A DNA stretch of 5,020 nucleotides from NCBI GenBank assembly GCA_007128085.1, contig SKYC01000156.1, positions 1 to 5,020 of the forward strand. The letters run 5' to 3'. Within the stretch, counting starts at the first letter, position 1; every line of letters begins with the position of its first letter. Shown one piece after another: positions 1-5,020 of this stretch. The stretch is from Saprospiraceae bacterium (lineage in GTDB: Bacteria; Bacteroidota; Bacteroidia; Chitinophagales; Saprospiraceae). A model generated the notes under the pieces. The model had not been told where the DNA came from and did not search any database. It saw only the letters and a program-made list of their open reading frames with translations. The translations under genes were made by a program, and so were the position numbers.

Positions 1-1888
1 ATCGGATGTTTTGAGTGGCAGCACAAAAATGTTGTTTGTCGCTCCTGAAACTCTTACCAAAGAGGAGAACGTCGAATTTTTGAGCAGGGTGAATGTGTCC
101 TTTGTCGCAGTCGACGAGGCCCACTGTATCTCAGAATGGGGTCACGACTTCAGGCCTGAGTACAGGAAAATCAAGGAGATCATCACCAAAATTGACAACA
201 ATATACCCCTGATTGCACTTACGGCAACCGCGACCCCCAAAGTGCGGCAAGACATCATCAAGAACCTGGCCATGGAGGAGGTGAAAGAATTTGTATCCTC
301 TTTTAACAGAGACAATCTCTATTACGAAGTGCGGCCAAAGGTGGGTAAGAACGAGGCGATGAAAAACATCGTTCAGTATATAAAGACCAAAGCCAGTAAA
401 TCTGGCATTATTTACGTTCAAAGTAGAAAGGCGACGGAAGAGATTGCAGGCTTTCTGAAGGTCAACGATATAAAAGCCGCTCCCTACCATGCTGGAATGG
501 ACTCGAAGAACAGAAGCAAAGTTCAGGATCAGTTCCTGATGGAAGATATAGATGTCATTTGTGCAACCATTGCCTTTGGTATGGGGATAGACAAGCCCGA
601 TGTCCGCTTTGTCATTCATTTTGATATTCCCAAAAGTATTGAAAATTACTACCAGGAAACCGGCAGGGCAGGAAGAGACGGACTGGAAGGTGATTGTCTG
701 GCATACTACAGTTACAAGGACATCAGAAGACTGGAAAAGTTCCTGAGAGACAAAACGGTTGCCGAGAGAGAGATGGGTGCGCACCTGTTGGAGGAGATGA
801 TATGCTATGCGGAGACCTCCGGATGCAGGCGAAAGTTTTTGCTGCACTACTTCGGTGAGGAATACGACGATTCTGATTGTAATGATATGTGCGACAATTG
901 CAGGTATCCCAAAGACAAAATCGAAGCCACTGACGAGATGGAAATGGGGATTCAGGCCGTGTTGACGCTCGGAGAAAATTACGGCGAAAAGGAATTGGTC
1001 GACTTCCTGATGGGAAAGGAAAACAAGTTTAACAAAGATTACCAATACGACGAACTCGACGGTTTTGGAGAGGGTAGTGACCGGGACGATATTTTCTGGA
1101 ACACCATTTTCAGACAGGGCGTTTTGATGGGGTATTTGTTTAAAGATATAGAGGAATACGGCGTCTTAAAAGTAACCGATAAAGGCCGGGCATTTTTAAA
1201 AAACCCGGTGGAGGTGGAAATCAGCCTCATTCGCAATTACGACGACGAGGAATCGAGCAATGGTGAAGTTCAATCAGCCGGCGGATCTTCTGCACTGGAT
1301 GATGTGTTACTAAAAATGTTACTCGGCCTTCGGAAGAAAATGGCTAAAGAACACAATTTGCCGCCATTTGTCATTTTTCAGGATCCCTCTTTGGAAGATA
1401 TGGCCCTGCAATACCCCATGAAAATGGAGGACATGACCAAAATTTCGGGTGTGAGCCAGGGGAAAGCCATGAAGTACGCGCGGCCCTTTCTCGAACTGAT
1501 CAACGATTATGTTGAGGAGAACGATATCGACAGGCCGGACGACATCCTCATCAAACAAGTCGCAGAAAAGTCGGTTAAAAAAATTGCCATTATTAAATCC
1601 ATTGATCGAAAGATTCCCCTGGAGGACATCGCCTTTTCCAATAATCTGAGTATGGAAGACCTGATCACTGAAATAGAGATGATCGTCGCTTCCGGCACCA
1701 AGGTGAACCTGGATTACTACATTGAAGATGCGGTCGATGATTACTCGAGAGAGGATATCCACGATTATTTTATGGAGGCGGAAACGGATGACCCGGTAAC
1801 GGCTTATCACGAATTGAAAGAGGACGATATTACCATCGAGGAAATCCGGTTGATGCGCATCAAGTTTTTATCTGATCTGGCAAACTGA
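1..1888 (+). CDS. recQ: ATP-dependent DNA helicase RecQ, 5'-truncated by the window edge
   Basis: RecQ is a 3'-to-5' superfamily 2 DNA helicase acting in recombination and repair of stalled forks. The reading frame is open from base 2, so the start lies upstream. By comparison with E. coli RecQ, roughly 105-110 residues are missing, including Walker A. Counting the TTG at 11 as residue 1, the visible parts are: DEAH box at 35-38, followed by the aromatic-rich loop (CISEWGHDFRPEY); motif III TATAT at 71-75; motif V around AFGMGIDKPDVR at 188-199; and motif VI QETGRAGRDG at 215-224. Zinc-site cysteines are 272 (CRRK), 290, 294 and 297, spaced CX3CX2C rather than the CX2CX2C of E. coli. A winged-helix RQC domain spans about 308-400, an acidic/Ser-Gly linker 409-427, and an HRDC domain about 428-505. 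A C-terminal helical extension (about 514-625), probably helix-turn-helix, is usual for Bacteroidota RecQ. No motif in the visible part is broken. The 109-bp gap makes co-transcription with aroQ possible but unproven. Confidence 0.96.
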   Translation, partial: SDVLSGSTKMLFVAPETLTKEENVEFLSRVNVSFVAVDEAHCISEWGHDFRPEYRKIKEIITKIDNNIPLIALTATATPKVRQDIIKNLAMEEVKEFVSSFNRDNLYYEVRPKVGKNEAMKNIVQYIKTKASKSGIIYVQSRKATEEIAGFLKVNDIKAAPYHAGMDSKNRSKVQDQFLMEDIDVICATIAFGMGIDKPDVRFVIHFDIPKSIENYYQETGRAGRDGLEGDCLAYYSYKDIRRLEKFLRDKTVAEREMGAHLLEEMICYAETSGCRRKFLLHYFGEEYDDSDCNDMCDNCRYPKDKIEATDEMEMGIQAVLTLGENYGEKELVDFLMGKENKFNKDYQYDELDGFGEGSDRDDIFWNTIFRQGVLMGYLFKDIEEYGVLKVTDKGRAFLKNPVEVEISLIRNYDDEESSNGEVQSAGGSSALDDVLLKMLLGLRKKMAKEHNLPPFVIFQDPSLEDMALQYPMKMEDMTKISGVSQGKAMKYARPFLELINDYVEENDIDRPDDILIKQVAEKSVKKIAIIKSIDRKIPLEDIAFSNNLSMEDLITEIEMIVASGTKVNLDYYIEDAVDDYSREDIHDYFMEAETDDPVTAYHELKEDDITIEEIRLMRIKFLSDLAN

Positions 1889-1957
1889 TGGGGCATTGCC
1901 TTAGATGAGTCAATGGTTGCGTGTGGTCGAATAGACACAGGGTACTCCAACTCCATT

Positions 1958-1977
1958 TTTTCGTCGGTCGACGAAAA
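1958..1977. promoter_or_regulatory. Perfect inverted repeat upstream of aroQ, function unknown
   Basis: The arms TTTTCGTCG and CGACGAAAA are exact reverse complements separated by GT. As RNA this would fold as an 8-bp stem with a GGUC loop. It lies 69 bases after the recQ stop and 20 bases before the aroQ ATG. Neither strand has a T-run directly after the stem, so it does not look like a normal intrinsic terminator. Its position suits a protein-binding operator or a short leader hairpin for aroQ. That role is inferred; only the symmetry is seen. No convincing TAnnTTTG promoter box was found in the gap, although the A/T-rich stretch at 1981-1990 (AATTATAAAT) could be part of one. Confidence 0.4.
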
Positions 1978-1997
1978 GCCAATTATAAATCCACTCT

Positions 1998-2426
1998 ATG
2001 AAAATTGTCATTATCAACGGGCCCAATCTCAATCTGCTAGGAAAGCGGGAGACCCTTATTTACGGGAGTCTGTCATTTGAGGACTTTTTCGAAGAACTGA
2101 AAGGTCGATTTCCTCAATTTGAATTGATTTATTTGCAGAGCAATCACGAGGGGAAGTTGATTGATTGGTTGCACCAATACGGATTTTCTGTCAACGGTAT
2201 CGTTCTCAATGCGGGGGCGTATACGCATACCTCCATCGCTCTTGCCGATGCAGTAAAAGCCATAGAAACCCCGGTGGCCGAGGTTCACATAACCGATTTA
2301 AGTAAAAGAGAAGACTACAGAAAACACAGCTATTTAACCGATTGCTGCGTTTTTTCAGTGCAGGGAATGGGGCTGGAAGGGTACGCCATTGCGGTTGATT
2401 ACTTTTCCGAATTTGCTTCGCGATGA
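1998..2426 (+). CDS. aroQ: Type II 3-dehydroquinate dehydratase
   Basis: This enzyme dehydrates 3-dehydroquinate to 3-dehydroshikimate, the third step of the shikimate pathway to chorismate and the aromatic amino acids. The type II family is cytosolic, forms a dodecamer and works through an enolate, unlike the Schiff-base type I (AroD). At 142 residues the protein has the family's usual length. It opens with the signature INGPNLNLLG (6-15). Catalytic residues are in place: Arg17 and Tyr22 on the active-site lid, Asn71 in NAGAYTHTS (71-79), His97 in EVHI, and Arg108. The QSNHEG motif is at 47-52. Position 72 is Ala where many homologues have Pro, a conservative change. The ATG at 1998 puts the signature at the expected distance from the N-terminus; no Shine-Dalgarno precedes it. 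The last 28 bp overlap the end of rnpA on the other strand. It may be read through from recQ or driven from the gap that holds the palindrome. Confidence 0.97.
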   Translation: MKIVIINGPNLNLLGKRETLIYGSLSFEDFFEELKGRFPQFELIYLQSNHEGKLIDWLHQYGFSVNGIVLNAGAYTHTSIALADAVKAIETPVAEVHITDLSKREDYRKHSYLTDCCVFSVQGMGLEGYAIAVDYFSEFASR

Positions 2427-2815
2427 GGATTTTTATCCTGATTGAGTCCTGCGTGTAGTTTTTTTACGGCGGCACTGATTTTTTGGTAGTCTTCCACCTC
2501 TTTTGCGAGAAATAGATATACGACTTCCAGCTTATTTCCTTTAAAATATTCTGAGGATAAAATGTGGGGCGGATTATTTCTCACGGCTTCTTTCAGTCGT
2601 CTTTTGATCAAATTGCGATCGACTGCTCTTTTGATTTTTTTGGCCGATACGACCGGTGTAAAGTAGAAGTCTGCAGACTCATCCGAGTCTTTGGCCGTGC
2701 TTATCCACTTCATCAAGACGGGATACTTGAGTTTGGATTGGCCGGAGGCCATAATGCCGGAAATGGTTTTTGAGCTCTTAAGAGGTTTGATAGAAATGGC
2801 GGGTAAACGGCTCAT
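2399..2815 (-). CDS. rnpA: Ribonuclease P protein component
   Basis: RnpA is the small basic protein that joins the RNase P RNA to remove 5' leaders from pre-tRNAs. With the ATG at 2815 the protein has 138 residues, slightly long for a family usually near 110-130. The family signature is clear at about residues 59-79: KKIKRAVDRN followed by LIKRRLKEAVR, containing the RNR-type RNA-binding helix. Upstream, the segment with SSKTISGIMASGQSKLKYPVL matches the usual N-terminal part that starts the fold. The region around residues 96-104 (LEVVYLFLA) is the expected beta strand, and the C-terminus is a charged tail (NQDKNPHREANSEK). An in-frame TTG at 2857 would add 14 hydrophobic residues unlike the family, so ATG 2815 is preferred. 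No Shine-Dalgarno is seen. It lies 83 bp downstream of rpmH on the same strand, the widespread rpmH-rnpA pair, and is probably expressed from the rpmH promoter. Confidence 0.93.
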   Translation of the reverse strand: MSRLPAISIKPLKSSKTISGIMASGQSKLKYPVLMKWISTAKDSDESADFYFTPVVSAKKIKRAVDRNLIKRRLKEAVRNNPPHILSSEYFKGNKLEVVYLFLAKEVEDYQKISAAVKKLHAGLNQDKNPHREANSEK

Positions 2816-2898
2816 TAAAAGTAGCTGTAGAATTAGAAACTCCCCGAAGAACAGCAAAAGGAATGGTATTGCAACGAGCTGAAAAGGGTGAAATTGGG

Positions 2899-3054
2899 TT
2901 ATTTCTTATGCACCTGATCAGCAACCGATAGCTTATGTCTTCCTTTAGCGCGTCTTCTGGAAAGTACCTTTCTTCCATTTTTGGTACTCATCCTGGATCT
3001 AAAACCGTGCTTGTTGGCTCTTCTTCTCTTCGATGGTTGAAATGTACGTTTCAT
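2899..3054 (-). CDS. rpmH: 50S ribosomal protein L34 (bL34)
   Basis: L34 is a tiny, very basic protein of the large ribosomal subunit, bound deep in 23S rRNA. Reading the minus strand from the ATG at 3054 gives 51 residues ending in TAA. They begin MKRTFQPSKRRRANKHGFR, continue with the conserved RMSTKNGRKVLSRRRAKGR (residues 21-39) and end in a short tail, LSVADQVHKK. This matches L34 from end to end; the family usually has 44-53 residues. The gene is too short for common ORF-length cut-offs and is easily missed, because a longer spurious frame (2778-2978) overlaps it. No Shine-Dalgarno is present; the start follows an A/T-rich leader containing an A8 run, as is usual in Bacteroidota. It is the first gene of a probable rpmH-rnpA transcript with its own promoter at about 3143-3150. 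Confidence 0.97.
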   Translation of the reverse strand: MKRTFQPSKRRRANKHGFRSRMSTKNGRKVLSRRRAKGRHKLSVADQVHKK

Positions 3055-3142
3055 TTAGAAATTATTTTTTTTGATTGTTTAATAGATCAAATCAATGATC
3101 CCTCGCTTTGATGTTTTGCCACTCTTTTAAAATAAGGGGCTG
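3055..3142 (-). other. rpmH 5' leader with possible small pseudoknot
   Basis: This is the likely untranslated leader between the promoter and the rpmH start, about 80 nt. On the minus strand, GATCA (3100-3096) and TGATC (3089-3085) can pair around a six-base loop TTGATT (3095-3090). That loop is itself complementary to AATCAA (3076-3071), downstream of an eight-base linker. Together these could form an H-type pseudoknot ending 16 bases before the ATG. The pairs are mostly A-U, so stability would be modest. The complementarity is seen directly; any role in controlling L34 synthesis is inference. Confidence 0.3.
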
Positions 3143-3150
3143 CAAAGGTA
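3143..3150 (-). promoter_or_regulatory. Bacteroidota-type -7 promoter box for rpmH-rnpA
   Basis: The minus strand reads TACCTTTG, an exact match to the phylum's -7 consensus TAnnTTTG recognised by its primary sigma factor. It lies in an A/T-rich stretch, and transcription would start near 3137, giving a leader of about 80 nt. A TTG-type -33 element at the usual spacing is not evident; the region 17-23 bases upstream reads GTGGCGC. It lies between the rho terminator and rpmH, where a promoter for the rpmH-rnpA unit is expected. Confidence 0.7.
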
Positions 3151-3182
3151 ATAAATAATCCTCTTTTGCGCCACTAAATTGA

Positions 3183-3250
3183 GCTGGAAAAAATTAAATA
3201 ATTCGGACAAGAGGTATTCCCCAAAATAGATGGAATGCCTCTTGCCCGAA
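3183..3250 (-). terminator. Probable intrinsic terminator of rho
   Basis: A long inverted repeat begins 22 bases after the rho stop. Positions 3202-3206 and 3208-3220 pair with 3232-3244 and 3246-3250, giving about 18-19 paired positions with one G-U wobble and one mismatch around an 11-base loop. On the minus strand the stem is followed by a T-rich tract, AATTATTTAATTTTTT (3201-3186). Stem plus T-rich tail, placed just after rho and before the rpmH promoter, fits a Rho-independent terminator for rho. The tract is interrupted by A residues, so termination may be partial. Confidence 0.75.
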
Positions 3251-3272
3251 GTAAAAGGCGCCGACAGGCACA

Positions 3273-5009
3273 TTATTCGTTCATTGAAGCCAGAAACTCG
3301 TGGTTGTTTTTGGTTCCGGCCATTTGTTTCTTAACGAAATTGATGGCTTCGTCGGGCTTCATGTCATCCAGGTGATTGCGGAGAAGAATAATGCGCTGCA
3401 AAGTATTGCTGTCGAGCAGTAAATCCTCTCTTCTCGTACTCGATTTGGTCAGGTCTATGGCCGGATATAAACGCTTGTTGGCCAAAGAGCGATCGAGTTG
3501 CAACTCCATGTTACCGGTACCTTTAAATTCTTCAAAGATAACTCCATCCATTTTAGAACCGGTGTCGATCAGTGCTGTAGCCAGTATGGTCAATGACCCA
3601 CCGTCTTCAATGTTTCTCGCCGCTCCGAAAAATTTCTTGGGTTTGTGCAATGCATTGGCTTCAACACCACCCGACAGTACTTTTCCACTGGCCGGTGCAA
3701 CGGTATTGTACGCCCTTGCAAGTCTGGTGATCGAGTCCAGTAAAATGACCACATCGTGTCCGGATTCGACCAGGCGCTTTGATTTTTCAAGCACTATGTT
3801 GGCAACCCGAACGTGATTTTCGGCCGGTTCATCAAAAGTAGACGCGACCACTTCTGCGTTTACACTGCGCTGCATGTCGGTTACCTCCTCGGGCCTCTCA
3901 TCTACGAGCAAGACAATCATGAAACAGTCGGGGTGATTTTTAGCTATGGCATTGGCCAGGTCCTTTAGTAAAAAGGTTTTACCCGTTTTTGGCTGCGCCA
4001 CGATCAATCCCCTCTGTCCCTTTCCAATGGGGGTGAACAGGTCGATCATTCGCACACCCAGATCTTTTCCATCATCCCGGGAAGTCAGTTTGAACTTTTC
4101 CATGGGAAAAAGGGGCGTCAGGTAATCGAAAGGTACCCGGTCTCTGATCTCCTGTGGTTTCAATCCGTTGATCAGGTTGACCCGAAGTAGGGCAAAATAC
4201 TTTTCTCCGTCTTTGGGCGGCCTGATCGGACCCGAAATGGTGTCTCCGGTCTTGAGCCCAAACAATTTTATCTGCGAAGGAGATACGTAAATGTCGTCAG
4301 GAGAAGAAATATAGTTAAAATCGGCAGATCGCAAGAATCCGTATCCATCAGCCATCATTTCCAGTACACCTTCTCCCTCAATTACGCCGTCGAGATCAAC
4401 ATTGAATTTAGGCTTCTTGTCAGAAGGTCCTTTCCCTTTGGGCGACTTTCCTTTGTTGCCTCCTTCGTGCTTGTGCTTGTTGGAAGACTTTTGATCTTGT
4501 TGACCGGATCGGGGGTCTTGTTGACCGGATCTTTGATTTTTTTGAGATTGTTTGGGATCCTGATCGCCGGAGGAACTTTCTTTTGAAGACCTTTTGTTAT
4601 CTCCGCTGCGATCGCTCTTATCGCTCCGCGTATTTTTTCCACCTCTGCTGTCGTGTTGTTTGTCAGACCTTGAGGGCCTGCCTGAACTTCTGTCATCGGG
4701 TTTCGATGGAGACTTTGCAGCGTCGGTTTGTTTGTTTCGGGAATCTGAAGAATCAGATTGTTTTTGGCTGGAATCCGAACTGCGTTTTTGACTTCTTGGA
4801 GGCCTTCCGTATTCGGGTTTGGTTTCTGCGCGATTGGCGGAAGGGGCGTCCACCGTGATGTTGCCTTTTTCCAGCACAGCTTGTTGGTCCAGAATTTTGT
4901 AGATCAGGTTTTGTTTGTTGAGTCGGGATATTCTTTTTAATCCGAGGGACTCTGCAATTTGCCTAAGTTCAGGAACCAACTTGTTATTTAACGTGGTAAT
5001 GTCATACAT
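3273..5009 (-). CDS. rho: Transcription termination factor Rho with long disordered insert
   Basis: Rho is a hexameric RNA-dependent ATPase that binds nascent RNA and dissociates RNA polymerase. The protein has 578 residues against about 420 in E. coli. The N-terminal helical Rho_N domain covers about 1-47. A hydrophilic, Ser/Lys/Asp/Gln/Arg/Gly-rich region without clear fold covers about 50-203. The RNA-binding OB fold covers about 205-282 (GVLEMMADGYGFLR). The RecA-like ATPase follows: Walker A QPKTGKT (339-345, where E. coli has PPKAGKT), DERPEEV with catalytic Glu371, Walker B ILLDSITR (422-429), the Q loop near KVLSGG (443-448), the R loop EEFKGTGN (493-500) and an arginine-finger candidate at Arg526. 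Asp425-Ser426 and Lys496-Gly497 match positions important for bicyclomycin in E. coli. The extra length is almost entirely the insert. The ATG at 5009 begins the conserved Rho_N sequence, so the gene is complete; its promoter lies beyond the right edge. An intrinsic terminator follows it. Confidence 0.98.
   Translation of the reverse strand: MYDITTLNNKLVPELRQIAESLGLKRISRLNKQNLIYKILDQQAVLEKGNITVDAPSANRAETKPEYGRPPRSQKRSSDSSQKQSDSSDSRNKQTDAAKSPSKPDDRSSGRPSRSDKQHDSRGGKNTRSDKSDRSGDNKRSSKESSSGDQDPKQSQKNQRSGQQDPRSGQQDQKSSNKHKHEGGNKGKSPKGKGPSDKKPKFNVDLDGVIEGEGVLEMMADGYGFLRSADFNYISSPDDIYVSPSQIKLFGLKTGDTISGPIRPPKDGEKYFALLRVNLINGLKPQEIRDRVPFDYLTPLFPMEKFKLTSRDDGKDLGVRMIDLFTPIGKGQRGLIVAQPKTGKTFLLKDLANAIAKNHPDCFMIVLLVDERPEEVTDMQRSVNAEVVASTFDEPAENHVRVANIVLEKSKRLVESGHDVVILLDSITRLARAYNTVAPASGKVLSGGVEANALHKPKKFFGAARNIEDGGSLTILATALIDTGSKMDGVIFEEFKGTGNMELQLDRSLANKRLYPAIDLTKSSTRREDLLLDSNTLQRIILLRNHLDDMKPDEAINFVKKQMAGTKNNHEFLASMNE
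4495..4531 (-). repeat. Short direct repeat (21-bp period) inside the rho insert
   Basis: A 16-base sequence, TCTTGTTGACCGGATC on the plus strand, occurs at 4495-4510 and again at 4516-4531, exactly 21 bases apart. In the protein it encodes the seven-residue repeat RSGQQDP-RSGQQDQ (about residues 160-173) in the disordered region. The in-frame period and near-identity suggest a recent small duplication that does not disturb the reading frame. Confidence 0.8.
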
Positions 5010-5020
5010 CGTTTAGTGTA

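Noticed and set aside
131..1045. 304-codon open frame on the minus strand opposite recQ
   Set aside because: It lies entirely antisense to well-conserved RecQ motifs, its translation resembles no family I recognise, and it fits a mirror frame of a real gene.
1889..1997. Small gene or RNA between recQ and aroQ
   Set aside because: No convincing short frame with a start, and no tRNA-like or other recognisable RNA structure beyond the palindrome at 1958-1977.
2426..2439. Small hairpin AGGAT-TTTT-ATCCT at the end of aroQ as a terminator
   Set aside because: It has only five mostly weak pairs, starts within the aroQ stop codon, and is not directly followed by a T-run; the nearest T7 is about 20 bases on.
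2816..2857. N-terminal extension of RnpA from an in-frame TTG
   Set aside because: It would add a hydrophobic stretch (FFGEFLILQLLL) not typical of RnpA. The ATG at 2815 gives a family-like length and start.
2778..2978. 66-codon minus-strand frame between rpmH and rnpA
   Set aside because: It overlaps rpmH in another frame and rnpA's start. L34 matches its family over its full length, so this frame is spurious.
3376..3816. 146-codon plus-strand frame opposite the rho ATPase domain
   Set aside because: It is antisense to the Walker B, Q-loop and R-loop coding sequence. The low-complexity, serine-rich product looks like a shadow.
4382..4940. Several short frames on both strands over the rho insert (4382-4696, 4583-4858, 4594-4791, 4758-4940)
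   Set aside because: Low-complexity coding sequence leaves other frames open by chance. The Rho frame is continuous through it and conserved on both sides.

Overview
The window looks like chromosomal housekeeping DNA from a member of the phylum Bacteroidota. Four things support this. The rpmH promoter has the phylum's TAnnTTTG -7 box. No gene start visible here has a Shine-Dalgarno sequence, and the rpmH start follows an A/T-rich leader instead. Rho carries a long hydrophilic low-complexity insert between its N-terminal helical domain and its RNA-binding fold. RecQ has the long C-terminal architecture common in this phylum. The family cannot be fixed from the sequence alone.

Layout, left to right. 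A recQ DNA helicase gene enters from the left edge already past its Walker A motif and ends at 1888 (+). A 109-base gap holds a perfect 9-bp inverted repeat, followed by aroQ (type II 3-dehydroquinate dehydratase, 1998-2426, +). The minus strand then carries, in transcription order, rho (5009-3273), rpmH (3054-2899, ribosomal protein L34) and rnpA (2815-2399, RNase P protein). The 3' ends of aroQ and rnpA overlap convergently by 28 bp. The 218-base gap between rho and rpmH holds a long hairpin followed by a T-rich tract, which is the likely rho terminator. It also holds the rpmH promoter and a leader of about 80 nt with a possible small pseudoknot.

The genes serve separate core processes: DNA repair (recQ), the shikimate pathway (aroQ), transcription termination (rho), the ribosome (rpmH) and tRNA 5' processing (rnpA). 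Only rpmH-rnpA forms a clear functional pair, in the order conserved across bacteria. I saw no tRNA or rRNA gene, insertion sequence, CRISPR array, phage gene or defence gene, and no evidence of a new multi-gene system. The items most worth a second look are the disordered Rho insert with its internal repeat, the palindrome ahead of aroQ, the rpmH leader fold and the convergent gene overlap.
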